From: Afipia sp. GAS231
GTDB taxonomy: Bacteria; Pseudomonadota; Alphaproteobacteria; Rhizobiales; Xanthobacteraceae
DNA: 64,000 nt
Direction: 5' to 3'
Assembly: GCF_900103365.1 (NCBI RefSeq)
Contig: NZ_LT629703.1
Coordinates: 6,248,501 to 6,312,500 of the forward strand
The notes under the pieces are model-generated. The model had not been told where the DNA came from and made no database searches. It saw nothing but the letters and a program-made list of their open reading frames with translations. Positions 1-8,021 of this stretch are shown piece by piece. How positions within the stretch are numbered: position 1 is the first letter of the stretch; the number at the start of each line of letters is the position of its first letter. The position numbers and the translations under genes were made by a program.

Positions 1-465
1 ATCGTCGGTGGTGAAATCGCCGACATAGGCGGCAGAGGCCATCATCGCCGGCGCGAAGCGCGAGCCTTCCTCGTTGGTCCAGTTGCAGATGCAGATCGGC
101 GTTTCGGTTTCGATCCCGGCATCGTTGAGGGTGCGGACCACTTCAAGCGCTGCCAAGGTGCCGAGCACGCCGTCATACTTGCCGCCGGTGGGCTGGGTAT
201 CGAGATGGGAGCCGAGCCCGACCGGCGCCTTCGACATGTCGCGGCCGCGGCGCAGGCCGAACATCGAGCCGAGCGTGTCGACATGGACTTCGAGGCCGGC
301 GGCCTCGCAGGCTTTGCGGAACCAGTCGCGCACCTGCTTGTCCTCGGGCCCCAGTGTAAGCCGTCGCACGCCGCCTTTCGGCGTGGCGCCGAATTTCGCG
401 GTTTCGTGGATGGTGCCCCACAGCCGGGCTGAATCGATTTGCAGGTTGGAGGCGGTTTTTGTCAT
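1..465 (-). CDS. Zn-dependent amidohydrolase, N-carbamoyl-amino-acid hydrolase family (partial, cut by window edge)
   Basis: This is the N-terminal 155 residues of an M20-type Zn hydrolase (HyuC/AllC/beta-ureidopropionase family). These enzymes cut carbamoyl or amide groups from N-carbamoyl amino acids and ureides in the cytoplasm. Visible signatures are GSHLDTQPTGGKYDGVLG, whose His and second Asp are metal ligands, and TNEEGSRF, which carries the Glu-Glu pair. The ATG at 465 opens a frame with no stop to the window edge. It starts 43 bases after the stop of the LysR gene on the same strand, so the two are probably co-transcribed. The family is clear; the exact substrate cannot be read from this fragment. 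An allantoate or beta-ureidopropionate role is equally possible. Confidence 0.85.
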   Translation of the reverse strand, partial: MTKTASNLQIDSARLWGTIHETAKFGATPKGGVRRLTLGPEDKQVRDWFRKACEAAGLEVHVDTLGSMFGLRRGRDMSKAPVGLGSHLDTQPTGGKYDGVLGTLAALEVVRTLNDAGIETETPICICNWTNEEGSRFAPAMMASAAYVGDFTTDD

Positions 466-508
466 GAGGTCATTCCGGGGATCAGACGATACGCACACGC
501 GGGTATTT

Positions 509-1426
509 TCAATGACGCGCCCGTCGCGGCGCGTCAACAACGGCGCTGCCCTGTGCGAGCTTGGCGGCGAGTTCGGCCACGCGTTCCACCGCGACGGTGT
601 CGGGGGAGGCCAGCCAACTCGCCGAAAACGTCAACAGCGGCATCTGCTGGTCGGTGGTCAGCAGTTGCAGCCGGCCGTCGGCCAGCTCGTTTTCGACGAT
701 CGCGGTCGGGATCACGGCAATGCCGAGCCCTTCGATCGCCATGTGAATGACGGTTGCGAGCGAAGCGCTGGCGTGGAGGCGCATCGGCGGCAGGTCCGGG
801 CGGTTGAATAGCGATCGCACCAGCTCATAGGGCGGGGTCTTGCGCGGAAAGGTGATGATCGGGAATTTCGCCAGGTCGTGCACGGTCAGCTTGCGGTCGC
901 CGAGCCCGAGCGCCGGGCTTGCCAGAAAGCCGACCGGATAATCGCACAGCACCCGGTTGCTGACGGTCGGCGCGGTCAATGGTCCGAGCAGAAATGCCAG
1001 TTCGATTTCCTGCGCCAGCAGGCGCGAGCGCAGGTTCGAGGTGATGTCGACCTCGATTTCGAGCGTGAGGTTGGGGTAGGCGTGGTTGACGCTCTTGATC
1101 AACTGCGACAGCCAGGTGTGCACGATGGTCTCGGCGACCCCGAGCCGCAGCACGCCGCGCATCGCCGAGCGGTCGCCGACCACCGCCAGCATTTCCGAGC
1201 GCAGCCCGATCAGCTTCTCGGCATAGACCATCATTTGCCGGCCGCTCGGCGTCGGCAGCACCATGCGGCGGTCGCGCTGCAGCAGCCGCACCCCCACTTC
1301 GCGTTCGAGTTGGGCGATCCGCTGCGAGATTGCCGGCTGGGTGGTGTTGAGCTTGTGGGCGGCGCCGCGGAAGCTGCCGAGGGTCACCACCCACATGAAG
1401 GTCTCAATTGCCTTGAAATCAGCCAT
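509..1426 (-). CDS. LysR-family transcriptional regulator
   Basis: A 305-residue LysR regulator of usual family length. Residues 1-60 form the winged helix-turn-helix (FKAIETFMWVVTLGSFRGAA, then TTQPAISQRIAQLEREVG). The rest is the periplasmic-binding-protein-like effector domain (about 90-295). It is transcribed away from the DUF1445 gene and the ABC operon, and toward the carbamoylase-type hydrolase 43 bases downstream. The ATG at 1426 gives the canonical LysR N-terminus. A perfect inverted repeat starts 19 bases upstream of this start codon, fitting autorepression and control of the divergent genes. The effector is unknown; from its neighbours it may be an N-carbamoyl amino acid, ureide or related amino acid derivative (inference). 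Confidence 0.92.
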   Translation of the reverse strand: MADFKAIETFMWVVTLGSFRGAAHKLNTTQPAISQRIAQLEREVGVRLLQRDRRMVLPTPSGRQMMVYAEKLIGLRSEMLAVVGDRSAMRGVLRLGVAETIVHTWLSQLIKSVNHAYPNLTLEIEVDITSNLRSRLLAQEIELAFLLGPLTAPTVSNRVLCDYPVGFLASPALGLGDRKLTVHDLAKFPIITFPRKTPPYELVRSLFNRPDLPPMRLHASASLATVIHMAIEGLGIAVIPTAIVENELADGRLQLLTTDQQMPLLTFSASWLASPDTVAVERVAELAAKLAQGSAVVDAPRRARH

Positions 1427-1444
1427 GCTTACTCTGCCTACAAG

Positions 1445-1485
1445 TCGATAAATTTGATTTATCGATCTTGATTAAAAAACAAGAT
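1445..1485. promoter_or_regulatory. Two overlapping LysR-type operator boxes in the divergent promoter region
   Basis: The region between the LysR gene (start 1426, minus) and the DUF1445 gene (start 1546, plus) holds a perfect 9-bp inverted repeat, TCGATAAAT at 1445-1453 and ATTTATCGA at 1457-1465, with spacer TTG. It is followed at once by a second inverted repeat, ATCTTG at 1465-1470 and CAAGAT at 1480-1485. Both contain the T-N11-A core typical of LysR boxes. The position is what is expected for an autoregulated divergent LysR promoter. Binding is inferred, not shown. Confidence 0.7.
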
Positions 1486-1545
1486 TAGACATTATCATAG
1501 CCATATGCGGGAGTAGATGTCGACCCAATTGGAGCTGTTGCAACG

Positions 1546-2367
1546 ATGACCAGCTTGGCGAGAACCGAACGACCCGCCGACGATGCATCCAATTTATCGC
1601 CGAGCGTTTTGGCCCGGCACGCCTGCCGCACCGGTATGGCTTCCAGCACGGCCGGCGTCGCCGACGGCTTCGTCCAGGGCAATCTCGCCATCATGCCGGA
1701 GAAGCTCGCCAGCGCGTTTCACCGGTTCTGCCAGCTCAATCCCAAACCGTGCCCGATCATCGGTATGTCCGACGTCGGCGATCCCCGCATTCCCGCCCTC
1801 GGCCTCGACCTCGACATCCGCACCGATTTGCCGCGCTACCGGGTCTGGCGCGACGGCGAGGTGGTGGAAGAACCGACCGACATCATGGCGCACTGGCGCG
1901 ATGATCTCGTCGCCTTCGTGATCGGCTGTTCGTATTCGTTCGAGGAGGCGCTGCTGGCGGACGGCCTGCCGATCCGCCACATCGAGCGCGGCACGCGGGT
2001 GCCGATGTTCCGCACCAACATCGCCTGCCAACCTTCGGGACCGTTCGCGGGTCCGATGGTGGTGTCGATGCGACCGTTGAAGCCGGCGGATGCGATCCGC
2101 GCGGTGCAGATCACCTCGCGCTTTCCCTCCGTGCACGGCGCGCCGGTGCATCTCGGCCATCCCTCGTCGATCGGCATTGCCGACATTGCCAAGCCCGACT
2201 ACGGCGATCCGGTTCCGGTCGCCGCCGACGAGATCCCGGTGTTCTGGGCCTGCGGCGTGACGCCGCAATCGGTCATCGCGGCCGCCAAGCTGCCGTTTGC
2301 GATCACGCATGCGCCCGGATTGATGCTGGTGACCGATCTGCTGAACAAGCACCTTGCCGTGCTTTGA
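1546..2367 (+). CDS. DUF1445 protein, D-glutamate cyclase / putative hydro-lyase family (YcsI-like)
   Basis: A 273-residue protein of the DUF1445 family (UPF0317, YcsI). A mitochondrial member of this family is D-glutamate cyclase, which converts D-glutamate to 5-oxo-D-proline. Seen here are the family segments [33 protein letters not shown], the conserved region [17 protein letters not shown], the [10 protein letters not shown] stretch, and the ending [14 protein letters not shown]. Length matches the family. It is the first gene to the right of the LysR operator and lies 82 bases before an ABC-transporter binding protein. Bacterial members are often annotated only as hydro-lyases, so the reaction is uncertain. 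With a carbamoylase-type hydrolase nearby, a role in amino-acid or lactam turnover is plausible. Confidence 0.85.
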   Translation: MTSLARTERPADDASNLSPSVLARHACRTGMASSTAGVADGFVQGNLAIMPEKLASAFHRFCQLNPKPCPIIGMSDVGDPRIPALGLDLDIRTDLPRYRVWRDGEVVEEPTDIMAHWRDDLVAFVIGCSYSFEEALLADGLPIRHIERGTRVPMFRTNIACQPSGPFAGPMVVSMRPLKPADAIRAVQITSRFPSVHGAPVHLGHPSSIGIADIAKPDYGDPVPVAADEIPVFWACGVTPQSVIAAAKLPFAITHAPGLMLVTDLLNKHLAVL

Positions 2368-2449
2368 TGCAGTCCATGCCGCGCATTGAGGCTTTACCGT
2401 AACCGTCAACCGTTTCATCGATAACATCGGGCCAACAGAGGATTTTGTT

Positions 2450-3694
2450 ATGAACATCACGCGCCGTAATGTGTTGCTTGGAGCCACTGCCGCCGCCGCG
2501 CTGGCGCCGATCGCGAGCCGCGCGCAAGCTTCCGAAGTGGTGATCGGCATCATCTATCCGTTCTCCGGCGCCAGCGCCCAGCAGGGCGTCGACGCGCAGA
2601 AGGCCTACGAGACCGCGCTTGAGATCATCAACAAGGATTACGACTTCGACCTGCCGCTGGCGAAAGGTGAGGGCCTGCCCGGCCTCGGCGGCGCCAAGAT
2701 CAAGCTCGTGTTCGCCGACCACCAGTCCGATCCGCAGAAGGGCCGCGCCGAGACCGAACGTCTGATCACGCAGGAAAAAGTCTGCGCCGTCATCGGTACC
2801 TACCAGAGCGCGGTCGCGGTGACCGTCAGCCAGGTCTGCGAGCGCTACCAGACCCCGTTCATCTCGGCCGACAACTCTTCCCCGAGCCTGCATCGCCGCG
2901 GTCTCAAATATTATTTCCGCGCCGCACCCCATGACGAGATGTATTCGCAGGCGATGTTCGATTTCTTCGACACCCTGAAGAAGAAGGGCACCAAGATCGA
3001 AACGCTGGCGCTGTTCCACGAGGACACCATCTTCGGAACCGACTCCGCCAACGCGCAGACCAAGCTCGCCGGCGAGCGCGGCTACAAGATCGTCGCCGAC
3101 ATCAAGTATCGCTCGAACTCGCCGTCGCTGTCGTCGGAAGTGCAGCAGCTCAAGGCTGCCAATGCCGACGTGCTGATGCCCTCGAGCTACACCACCGACG
3201 GCATCCTGCTGGTCAAGACCATGGCCGAGCTCGGCTACAAGCCCAACGCCATCGTGGCGCAGGACGCCGGCTTCTCCGAAAAGGCGCTGTATGACGCCGT
3301 CGGCGACAAGCTCGAAGGCGTGATCTCGCGCGGCACCTTCTCGCTCGATCTCGCCGCCAAGCGGCCGATGGTCGGCAAGGTCAACGCCATGTTCAAGGAG
3401 AAGTCGGGCAAGGACTTCAACGACCTGACGTCGCGGCAGTTCATGGGCCTGATCGTGATGGCGGAGGCCATCAGCCGCGCCAAGTCCACCGACGGCGAGA
3501 AGATCCGCGACGCGCTGGCCGCGACCGACATTCCCGGCGAACAGACCATCATGCCGTGGAAGCGCATCAAGTTCGACGACATGGGCCAGAACAACGACGC
3601 CGATCCGGTGCTGCTGCAATATATCGGCGGCAAGTTCGTCACCATCTCGCCGCCGCAAGCCGCCGTCGCGGACGCCGTCTGGCCGATGAAGTAA
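2450..3694 (+). CDS. ABC transporter substrate-binding protein, branched-chain amino acid (Leu/Ile/Val) type
   Basis: A 414-residue periplasmic type-I binding protein. The N-terminus MNITRRNVLLGATAAAALAP has a twin-arginine-like signal (TRRNVL) and an Ala-rich cleavage region ending SRAQA. The mature part begins with the family hallmark IGIIYPFSGASAQQG. It leads an operon with two permeases and two ATPases of the liv type. Proteins of this class bind amino acids, amides, urea or aromatic acids, so the name does not fix the ligand. A palindromic repeat lies between this gene and livH. That could raise the level of this gene relative to the membrane genes, as is common for such operons. Confidence 0.9.
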   Translation: MNITRRNVLLGATAAAALAPIASRAQASEVVIGIIYPFSGASAQQGVDAQKAYETALEIINKDYDFDLPLAKGEGLPGLGGAKIKLVFADHQSDPQKGRAETERLITQEKVCAVIGTYQSAVAVTVSQVCERYQTPFISADNSSPSLHRRGLKYYFRAAPHDEMYSQAMFDFFDTLKKKGTKIETLALFHEDTIFGTDSANAQTKLAGERGYKIVADIKYRSNSPSLSSEVQQLKAANADVLMPSSYTTDGILLVKTMAELGYKPNAIVAQDAGFSEKALYDAVGDKLEGVISRGTFSLDLAAKRPMVGKVNAMFKEKSGKDFNDLTSRQFMGLIVMAEAISRAKSTDGEKIRDALAATDIPGEQTIMPWKRIKFDDMGQNNDADPVLLQYIGGKFVTISPPQAAVADAVWPMK

Positions 3695-3730
3695 TCGGTG
3701 CCTGTCGCGAGGTCCAACCACAAGCATTGC

Positions 3731-3848
3731 GTCGTCCCTGCGAACGCAGGGACCCATACGCCCGGGACTATCGATTTCATCGTGGCCTCACGTCCTTTTT
3801 CCAAACGCGACTCCGGTGGTTATGGGTCCCTGCGTTCGCAGGGACGAC
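3731..3848. repeat. Palindromic intergenic repeat, family C copy 1
   Basis: A 118-bp inverted-repeat unit whose ends are GTCGTCCCTGCGAACGCAGG and its reverse complement. Each end is itself a near-perfect hairpin (GTCCCTGCG, two bases, CGCAGGGAC). A second copy with the same ends and a similar spacing lies at 52837-52954. Here the unit separates the binding-protein gene from the permease gene and would form a strong RNA structure in the operon transcript. Confidence 0.85.
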
Positions 3849-3867
3849 GAGAGATAGGGGCATACCA

Positions 3868-4746
3868 ATGACCGCCGAGACCATCATCCAAAGTCTGGCG
3901 AGCGGCCTGTTGATGGGGCTGCTCTACGGGCTGATTGCCGTAGGGCTCGCGCTGATCTTCGGCCTGATGGACGTCGTCAATTTCGCCCACGGCGAATTCC
4001 TGATGATCGCGATGTATGTGACGTTCTTCCTGTTCACGTTCTTTGCGATCGATCCGCTGCTGGCGGCGCCGCTGGTCGCGGCTGCGCTGTTCGTGTTCGG
4101 GGCGGTGATCTATCTGTTCATCGTGCGGTTTGCGGTGAGAGCGAAAGCCAATGCCGGCATGGTGCAGATATTCTCCACCTTCGGGCTTGCCATCGTGATG
4201 CGCGGGCTGGCGCAGTTCTTCTTCACGCCGGACTATCGCAGCGTTCCCCATTCGTGGCTCGGCGGCAAAACCGTCTCGCTTGGCGGAATCTTCCTGCCGG
4301 AGCCGCAACTGGTCGGTGCCGCGGTCTCGATCGCGGCGTTCGGCGCGCTCTATTTCTTCATCAACCGCACCGACTTCGGCCGTGCGCTCGAAGCCACGCG
4401 AGAGGACGCCGGCGCGGTGGCGCTGGTCGGCATCGACAAGAACCGTGTGTTCGCGCTGGGCTGGGGCCTCGGCGCGGCGCTGGTGGGACTTGCCGGCGCC
4501 ATCATGTCGATCTTCTTCTACATCTACCCCGATGTCGGCGCGTCGTTTGCGCTGATCGCCTATGTCACCGTCGCGCTCGGCGGTTTCGGCAGTGTGTTCG
4601 GCGCCTTTGCCGGCGGCATCATTGTCGGCCTCGTCGAAGCCACCACGGCGATGATCCTGCCGCCGTCGCTGAAGTCGGTCGGCATCTACGCGGTCTATCT
4701 GCTGGTGGTCTTCGTCCGGCCGCGCGGCCTGTTCGGATCGATCTGA
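3868..4746 (+). CDS. livH: Branched-chain amino acid-type ABC transporter permease, LivH family
   Basis: A 292-residue inner-membrane permease with about eight hydrophobic helices. It starts MTAETIIQSLASGLLMGLLYGLIAVGLAL and contains the LivH signature FGLMDVVNFAHGEFLMIAMY. The frame is open further upstream to 3556, but that would run back through the binding-protein gene. The ATG at 3868 begins the normal LivH N-terminus, just after the repeat. It forms the translocation pore with LivM. Its stop codon overlaps the livM start by one base (TGATG), showing translational coupling. The substrate is set by the binding protein and is unknown. Confidence 0.92.
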   Translation: MTAETIIQSLASGLLMGLLYGLIAVGLALIFGLMDVVNFAHGEFLMIAMYVTFFLFTFFAIDPLLAAPLVAAALFVFGAVIYLFIVRFAVRAKANAGMVQIFSTFGLAIVMRGLAQFFFTPDYRSVPHSWLGGKTVSLGGIFLPEPQLVGAAVSIAAFGALYFFINRTDFGRALEATREDAGAVALVGIDKNRVFALGWGLGAALVGLAGAIMSIFFYIYPDVGASFALIAYVTVALGGFGSVFGAFAGGIIVGLVEATTAMILPPSLKSVGIYAVYLLVVFVRPRGLFGSI

Positions 4747-5726
4747 TGGATAGCGAATTCGCAAAACGCCGCCGCCGCGAACTGATCACCGCCTTCTGTC
4801 TGGCCGCGATCGCCGCCACCGTGCCGCTGTTCGTCAAGGACGTCTACGTCCAGAACATCATGGTGCTGACGCTGATGTGGGGCGCGCTGTCGCAGAGCTG
4901 GAACATCCTGTCCGGCTATTGCGGACAGATCTCGCTCGGCCATGCGCTCTATTTCGGGCTCGGCGCCTACACCACCACCTTGCTGTTCACAAAGCTCGGC
5001 GTGCTGCCGTGGTTCGGCATGCTCGGCGGCGGATTGATCTCGGCCGTCATCGCGATGGCGCTCGGCTATCCCTGCTTCCGCCTGCGCGGCCATTACTTCG
5101 TCATCGCCACCATCGTCATCGCCGAGATCGGGCTGTTGCTGTTCCACAACTGGGACTGGGCCGGGGCGGCGCTCGGTATCGACATCCCCGTGCGCGGCGA
5201 TAGCTGGCTGAAATTCCAGTTCACGCGCAGCAAGCTGCCATACTTCTACTTCGCGCTGGGGCTCGCCTGCGTCGCCTGGTTCGTCACCTGGTGGCTGGAA
5301 GATTCCAAGTGGGGCTACTGGTGGCGCGCGGTGAAGGACAATCCGGAGGCGGCCGAAAGCCTCGGCGTCGTCGTGTTCAATTCCAAGATGGGGGCGGCGG
5401 CGGTGTCGGCCTTTCTGGTCGCGATCGGGGGCAGTTTCTACGCGCAGTTCGTCTCCTATATCGATCCTGAAAGCGTGATGGGATTCCAGTTCTCGCTGCT
5501 GATGGCGCTGCCGGCCGTGCTCGGCGGCATCGGCACGCTGTGGGGCCCGATGCTGGGCGCTGTCATTCTGATTCCGCTCACCGAGCTGACGCGCTCCTTC
5601 ATCGGCGGCTCCGGCCGCGGTGTCGACCTGATCGTCTATGGCGGGCTGATCGTGGCGATCTCGCTGGCGCGACCGCAAGGGCTGATCGGGCTGTTCGCAC
5701 CCAAGCGCAAGGAGGCGGCACGATGA
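4746..5726 (+). CDS. livM: Branched-chain amino acid-type ABC transporter permease, LivM family
   Basis: A 326-residue permease. Family features are the segment LSGYCGQISLGHALYFGLGAY (the LivM/LivH glycine-rich loop) and the EAA-like cytoplasmic loop around WWRAVKDNPEAAESLGV. The N-terminus MDSEFAKRRRRELITAF is short and basic, followed by the first membrane helix. The ATG at 4746 overlaps the livH stop; the open frame continues upstream out of phase with livH, so earlier starts are not credible. The last four bases overlap the ATPase start (ATGA). It pairs with LivH in the membrane. Confidence 0.92.
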   Translation: MDSEFAKRRRRELITAFCLAAIAATVPLFVKDVYVQNIMVLTLMWGALSQSWNILSGYCGQISLGHALYFGLGAYTTTLLFTKLGVLPWFGMLGGGLISAVIAMALGYPCFRLRGHYFVIATIVIAEIGLLLFHNWDWAGAALGIDIPVRGDSWLKFQFTRSKLPYFYFALGLACVAWFVTWWLEDSKWGYWWRAVKDNPEAAESLGVVVFNSKMGAAAVSAFLVAIGGSFYAQFVSYIDPESVMGFQFSLLMALPAVLGGIGTLWGPMLGAVILIPLTELTRSFIGGSGRGVDLIVYGGLIVAISLARPQGLIGLFAPKRKEAAR

Positions 5727-6457
5727 CGACGCCTCTTTTGGAAACCCGCGGCGTCTGGCAGCGCTTCGGCGGACTTGTTGCCAATAGTGATGTCTCGATT
5801 TCGGTCGGCCGTGGCGAAATCGTCGGCCTGATCGGCCCCAACGGCGCCGGCAAGTCGACATTGTTCAACCTGATCGCGGGCGTGCTGCCGCCGACCCAGG
5901 GCTCGATCATGTTCGACGGCGAGGACGTCACCGCATTGCCGGCCGCCGTGCGTTGCCAGCGTGGCGTCGGACGTACGTTTCAGGTCGTCAAAAGCTTCGA
6001 GACCATGACCGTCATCGACAACGTCATCGTCGGCGCGCTGATCCGCAACACCGTGATGCGCGACGCCCGCCGCAAGGCCCATGAAGTGCTGGACTTCTGC
6101 GGCCTCGGCCCGCGCGCTGGCGTACTGGCAAGCGACCTGGTGCCGTCCGAAAAGCGCCGGCTCGAGGTCGCGCGGGCGCTCGCGACTGAGCCGAAGCTGC
6201 TGCTGCTCGACGAGGTGCTCACCGGTCTGACGCCGGTGGAAGCCAAGACCGGCGTCGAACTGGTGCGCAAGGTGCGCGAGACCGGCGTTACCGTGCTGAT
6301 GGTGGAGCACGTCATGGAAATCGTAATGCCGCTGGTCGATCGCGCCATCGTGCTCGACCTCGGCAAGGTGCTGGTCGAAGGCAAGCCCACCGAGGTCGTT
6401 CGCGATCCGAAAGTCATCAGCGCCTATCTGGGGGACCGTCATGCTGTCGGTGCATGA
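5723..6457 (+). CDS. livG: ABC transporter ATP-binding protein, LivG family
   Basis: A 244-residue ATPase of the liv-type importer. Motifs in order are Walker A GPNGAGKST near residue 40, a signature region with VPSEKRRLEVARAL in place of a strict LSGGQ, Walker B LLLLDEVLTGL, and the switch histidine in MVEHVM. In LivG the signature region is often degenerate (SEKRRLEVARALA), so this is normal for the family. It starts at the ATG overlapping the livM stop and runs 17 bases into livF. It energises uptake at the cytoplasmic face together with LivF. Confidence 0.92.
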   Translation: MTTPLLETRGVWQRFGGLVANSDVSISVGRGEIVGLIGPNGAGKSTLFNLIAGVLPPTQGSIMFDGEDVTALPAAVRCQRGVGRTFQVVKSFETMTVIDNVIVGALIRNTVMRDARRKAHEVLDFCGLGPRAGVLASDLVPSEKRRLEVARALATEPKLLLLDEVLTGLTPVEAKTGVELVRKVRETGVTVLMVEHVMEIVMPLVDRAIVLDLGKVLVEGKPTEVVRDPKVISAYLGDRHAVGA

Positions 6458-7145
6458 AGTCACCACCGCCTATCAGGGCCTGGTCGCGATCTCGGCGATC
6501 TCGATCGAAGTTGCAAAAGGCGAGATCGTCTGCGTCGCCGGCGCCAACGGGGCCGGCAAGTCGACGCTGCTGAAGTCGATCGCCGGCGCCGAGCGCCCGC
6601 GCTCCGGCACGGTGTCGTTCGACGGCACCCGCATCGACGGCATGGCGCAGCATGTCATCACCTCGCGCGGCATCGCCTATGTGCCGGAAAACCGCCGCTT
6701 GTTTCCTCGACTGTCCGTGCGCGACAATCTTCGGCTCGGCAGCTATCTCTACCGTGGCGAGGCCGACCGCGAGGGACCGCTCGATCTGGTGTTCAACCTG
6801 TTTCCGCGCCTGTCGGAGCGGCTGGATCAGCGGGCCGAAACGCTGAGCGGTGGCGAGCAGCAGATGCTGGCGATCGGCCGCGCGCTGATGACGCGGCCGC
6901 GGCTGTTGATGCTCGACGAGCCGTCGCAGGGCATCATGCCGAAACTGGTCGATGAAATCTTCCAGGCGGTAAAACGCATCCGCGACGCTGGGATGACCGT
7001 GCTGATCGTCGAGCAGCGGATGTCGGAGTGTTTGGAAATCGCCGACCGCGCCTACATCCTGCAAACCGGCCGCGTGCTGATGCAGGGCAGTGCGGCGGAG
7101 ATCAGCGCCAATCCGGACGTGCGCAGGGCGTATCTGGGGATGTGA
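6441..7145 (+). CDS. livF: ABC transporter ATP-binding protein, LivF family
   Basis: A 234-residue ATPase, last gene of the first liv-type operon. It shows Walker A GANGAGKST, the signature LSGGEQQML, Walker B LLMLDEPSQGI and the switch His region VLIVEQRM (Gln in place of His, usual in LivF). The start at 6441 overlaps livG by 17 bases. The RYSF-type ending ANPDVRRAYLGM is the standard LivF C-terminus. The operon is followed by a palindromic repeat (7167-7248) and then by the convergent otnC gene. Confidence 0.93.
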   Translation: MLSVHEVTTAYQGLVAISAISIEVAKGEIVCVAGANGAGKSTLLKSIAGAERPRSGTVSFDGTRIDGMAQHVITSRGIAYVPENRRLFPRLSVRDNLRLGSYLYRGEADREGPLDLVFNLFPRLSERLDQRAETLSGGEQQMLAIGRALMTRPRLLMLDEPSQGIMPKLVDEIFQAVKRIRDAGMTVLIVEQRMSECLEIADRAYILQTGRVLMQGSAAEISANPDVRRAYLGM

Positions 7146-7166
7146 TTGAGGCGACGGCCTCTCCGC

Positions 7167-7248
7167 GTCATTGCGAGGAGCTTAAGCGACGAAGCAATCC
7201 AGACTTCCTTTGCAGCAAGCTGGATTGCTTCGCTGCGCTCGCAATGAC
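7167..7248. repeat. Palindromic intergenic repeat, family A copy 1
   Basis: An 82-bp element with ends GTCATTGCGAG and CTCGCAATGAC and an inner inverted pair around GAAGCAATCCAG / CTGGATTGCTTC. Three further copies lie at 45398, 48698 and 51085. This one sits between two convergent genes (livF and otnC) and may act as a bidirectional transcription end. Confidence 0.88.
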
Positions 7249-7257
7249 GGTGAGGGA

Positions 7258-7917
7258 CTAGTCGTGCCCATGCTCCGGCAACACCAGCCCAAACACTTTG
7301 GTCAAATCCGCAACCTGCTCCGGCGACAGATACCTCGGGTTCAGCCCGCGCAGCAGCAGATACAGTTTCGCGGTCTCTTCCAGTTCCTCGATCGCGAACA
7401 CCGCGGCCTCCAGCGTGTCGCCTGACACCACCGGGCCGTGATTGGCGAGCAGCACCGACGAGTATTTGCCGGCGAGTCCCTTGATGGCGTCGGCCACCGC
7501 GGGGTCGCCGGGGCGGTAGTAGGGCACGAGCGCGGTGTGGCCGCATTTCATCAGGTAATACGGCGTCATCGGCGGCAGTGCGGCGCGCGGGTCGATCTCC
7601 GGCAGCATCGACAGCGCCACCGAATGGGTGGAGTGCAGATGCACCACGCCGCGCGCGGTGCCGCGGGTCTGATAGAGCGCGGTGTGCAGCGGCACTTCCT
7701 TGGTCGGGGCGTCACCGGTGACGAGCTTGCCGTCGGCGCCGAGCCGCGACAGCCGCGCCGGATCGAGGAAGCCCAGCGAGGCATTGGTCGGCGTCACCAG
7801 ATAGCCGCCGTCGTCGAGTTTGACGCTGATATTGCCGGAGGAACCCGGCGTCAGCCCGCGCTCGAACAGCGAGCGGCCGAGACGGCAGATTTCCTCACGC
7901 AGTCGGCTATCGCTCAT
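7258..7917 (-). CDS. otnC: 3-oxo-tetronate 4-phosphate decarboxylase (class II aldolase family)
   Basis: A 219-residue class II aldolase/adducin-type enzyme. Seen motifs are TPGSSGNISV near residue 25, the metal-binding HLHSTHS near 95, and ANHGPVVSG near 157, which supplies the third His. In the tetronate pathway OtnC converts 3-oxo-tetronate 4-phosphate to dihydroxyacetone phosphate and CO2. The assignment rests mainly on its neighbours ltnD, otnI and otnK, which start 105 bases away on the opposite strand. Taken alone it could be called a fuculose-phosphate-type aldolase. The divergent layout suggests a shared control region at 7918-8021, though I see no clear operator there. Confidence 0.87.
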   Translation of the reverse strand: MSDSRLREEICRLGRSLFERGLTPGSSGNISVKLDDGGYLVTPTNASLGFLDPARLSRLGADGKLVTGDAPTKEVPLHTALYQTRGTARGVVHLHSTHSVALSMLPEIDPRAALPPMTPYYLMKCGHTALVPYYRPGDPAVADAIKGLAGKYSSVLLANHGPVVSGDTLEAAVFAIEELEETAKLYLLLRGLNPRYLSPEQVADLTKVFGLVLPEHGHD

Positions 7918-8021
7918 CCCGGTTTCCTCATTTTCAGCCTTGTCTCACGCTTTGGCAGCGCGGCCAAGCCGTGTTACCCAGAGGCAAAGCCGCCAACCAG
8001 AAACCATCGAGGAACCGCCGC

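Noticed and set aside
3556..3867. An upstream start for livH at 3556
   Set aside because: It would overlap the binding-protein gene and read through the palindromic repeat; the ATG at 3868 gives the normal family N-terminus.
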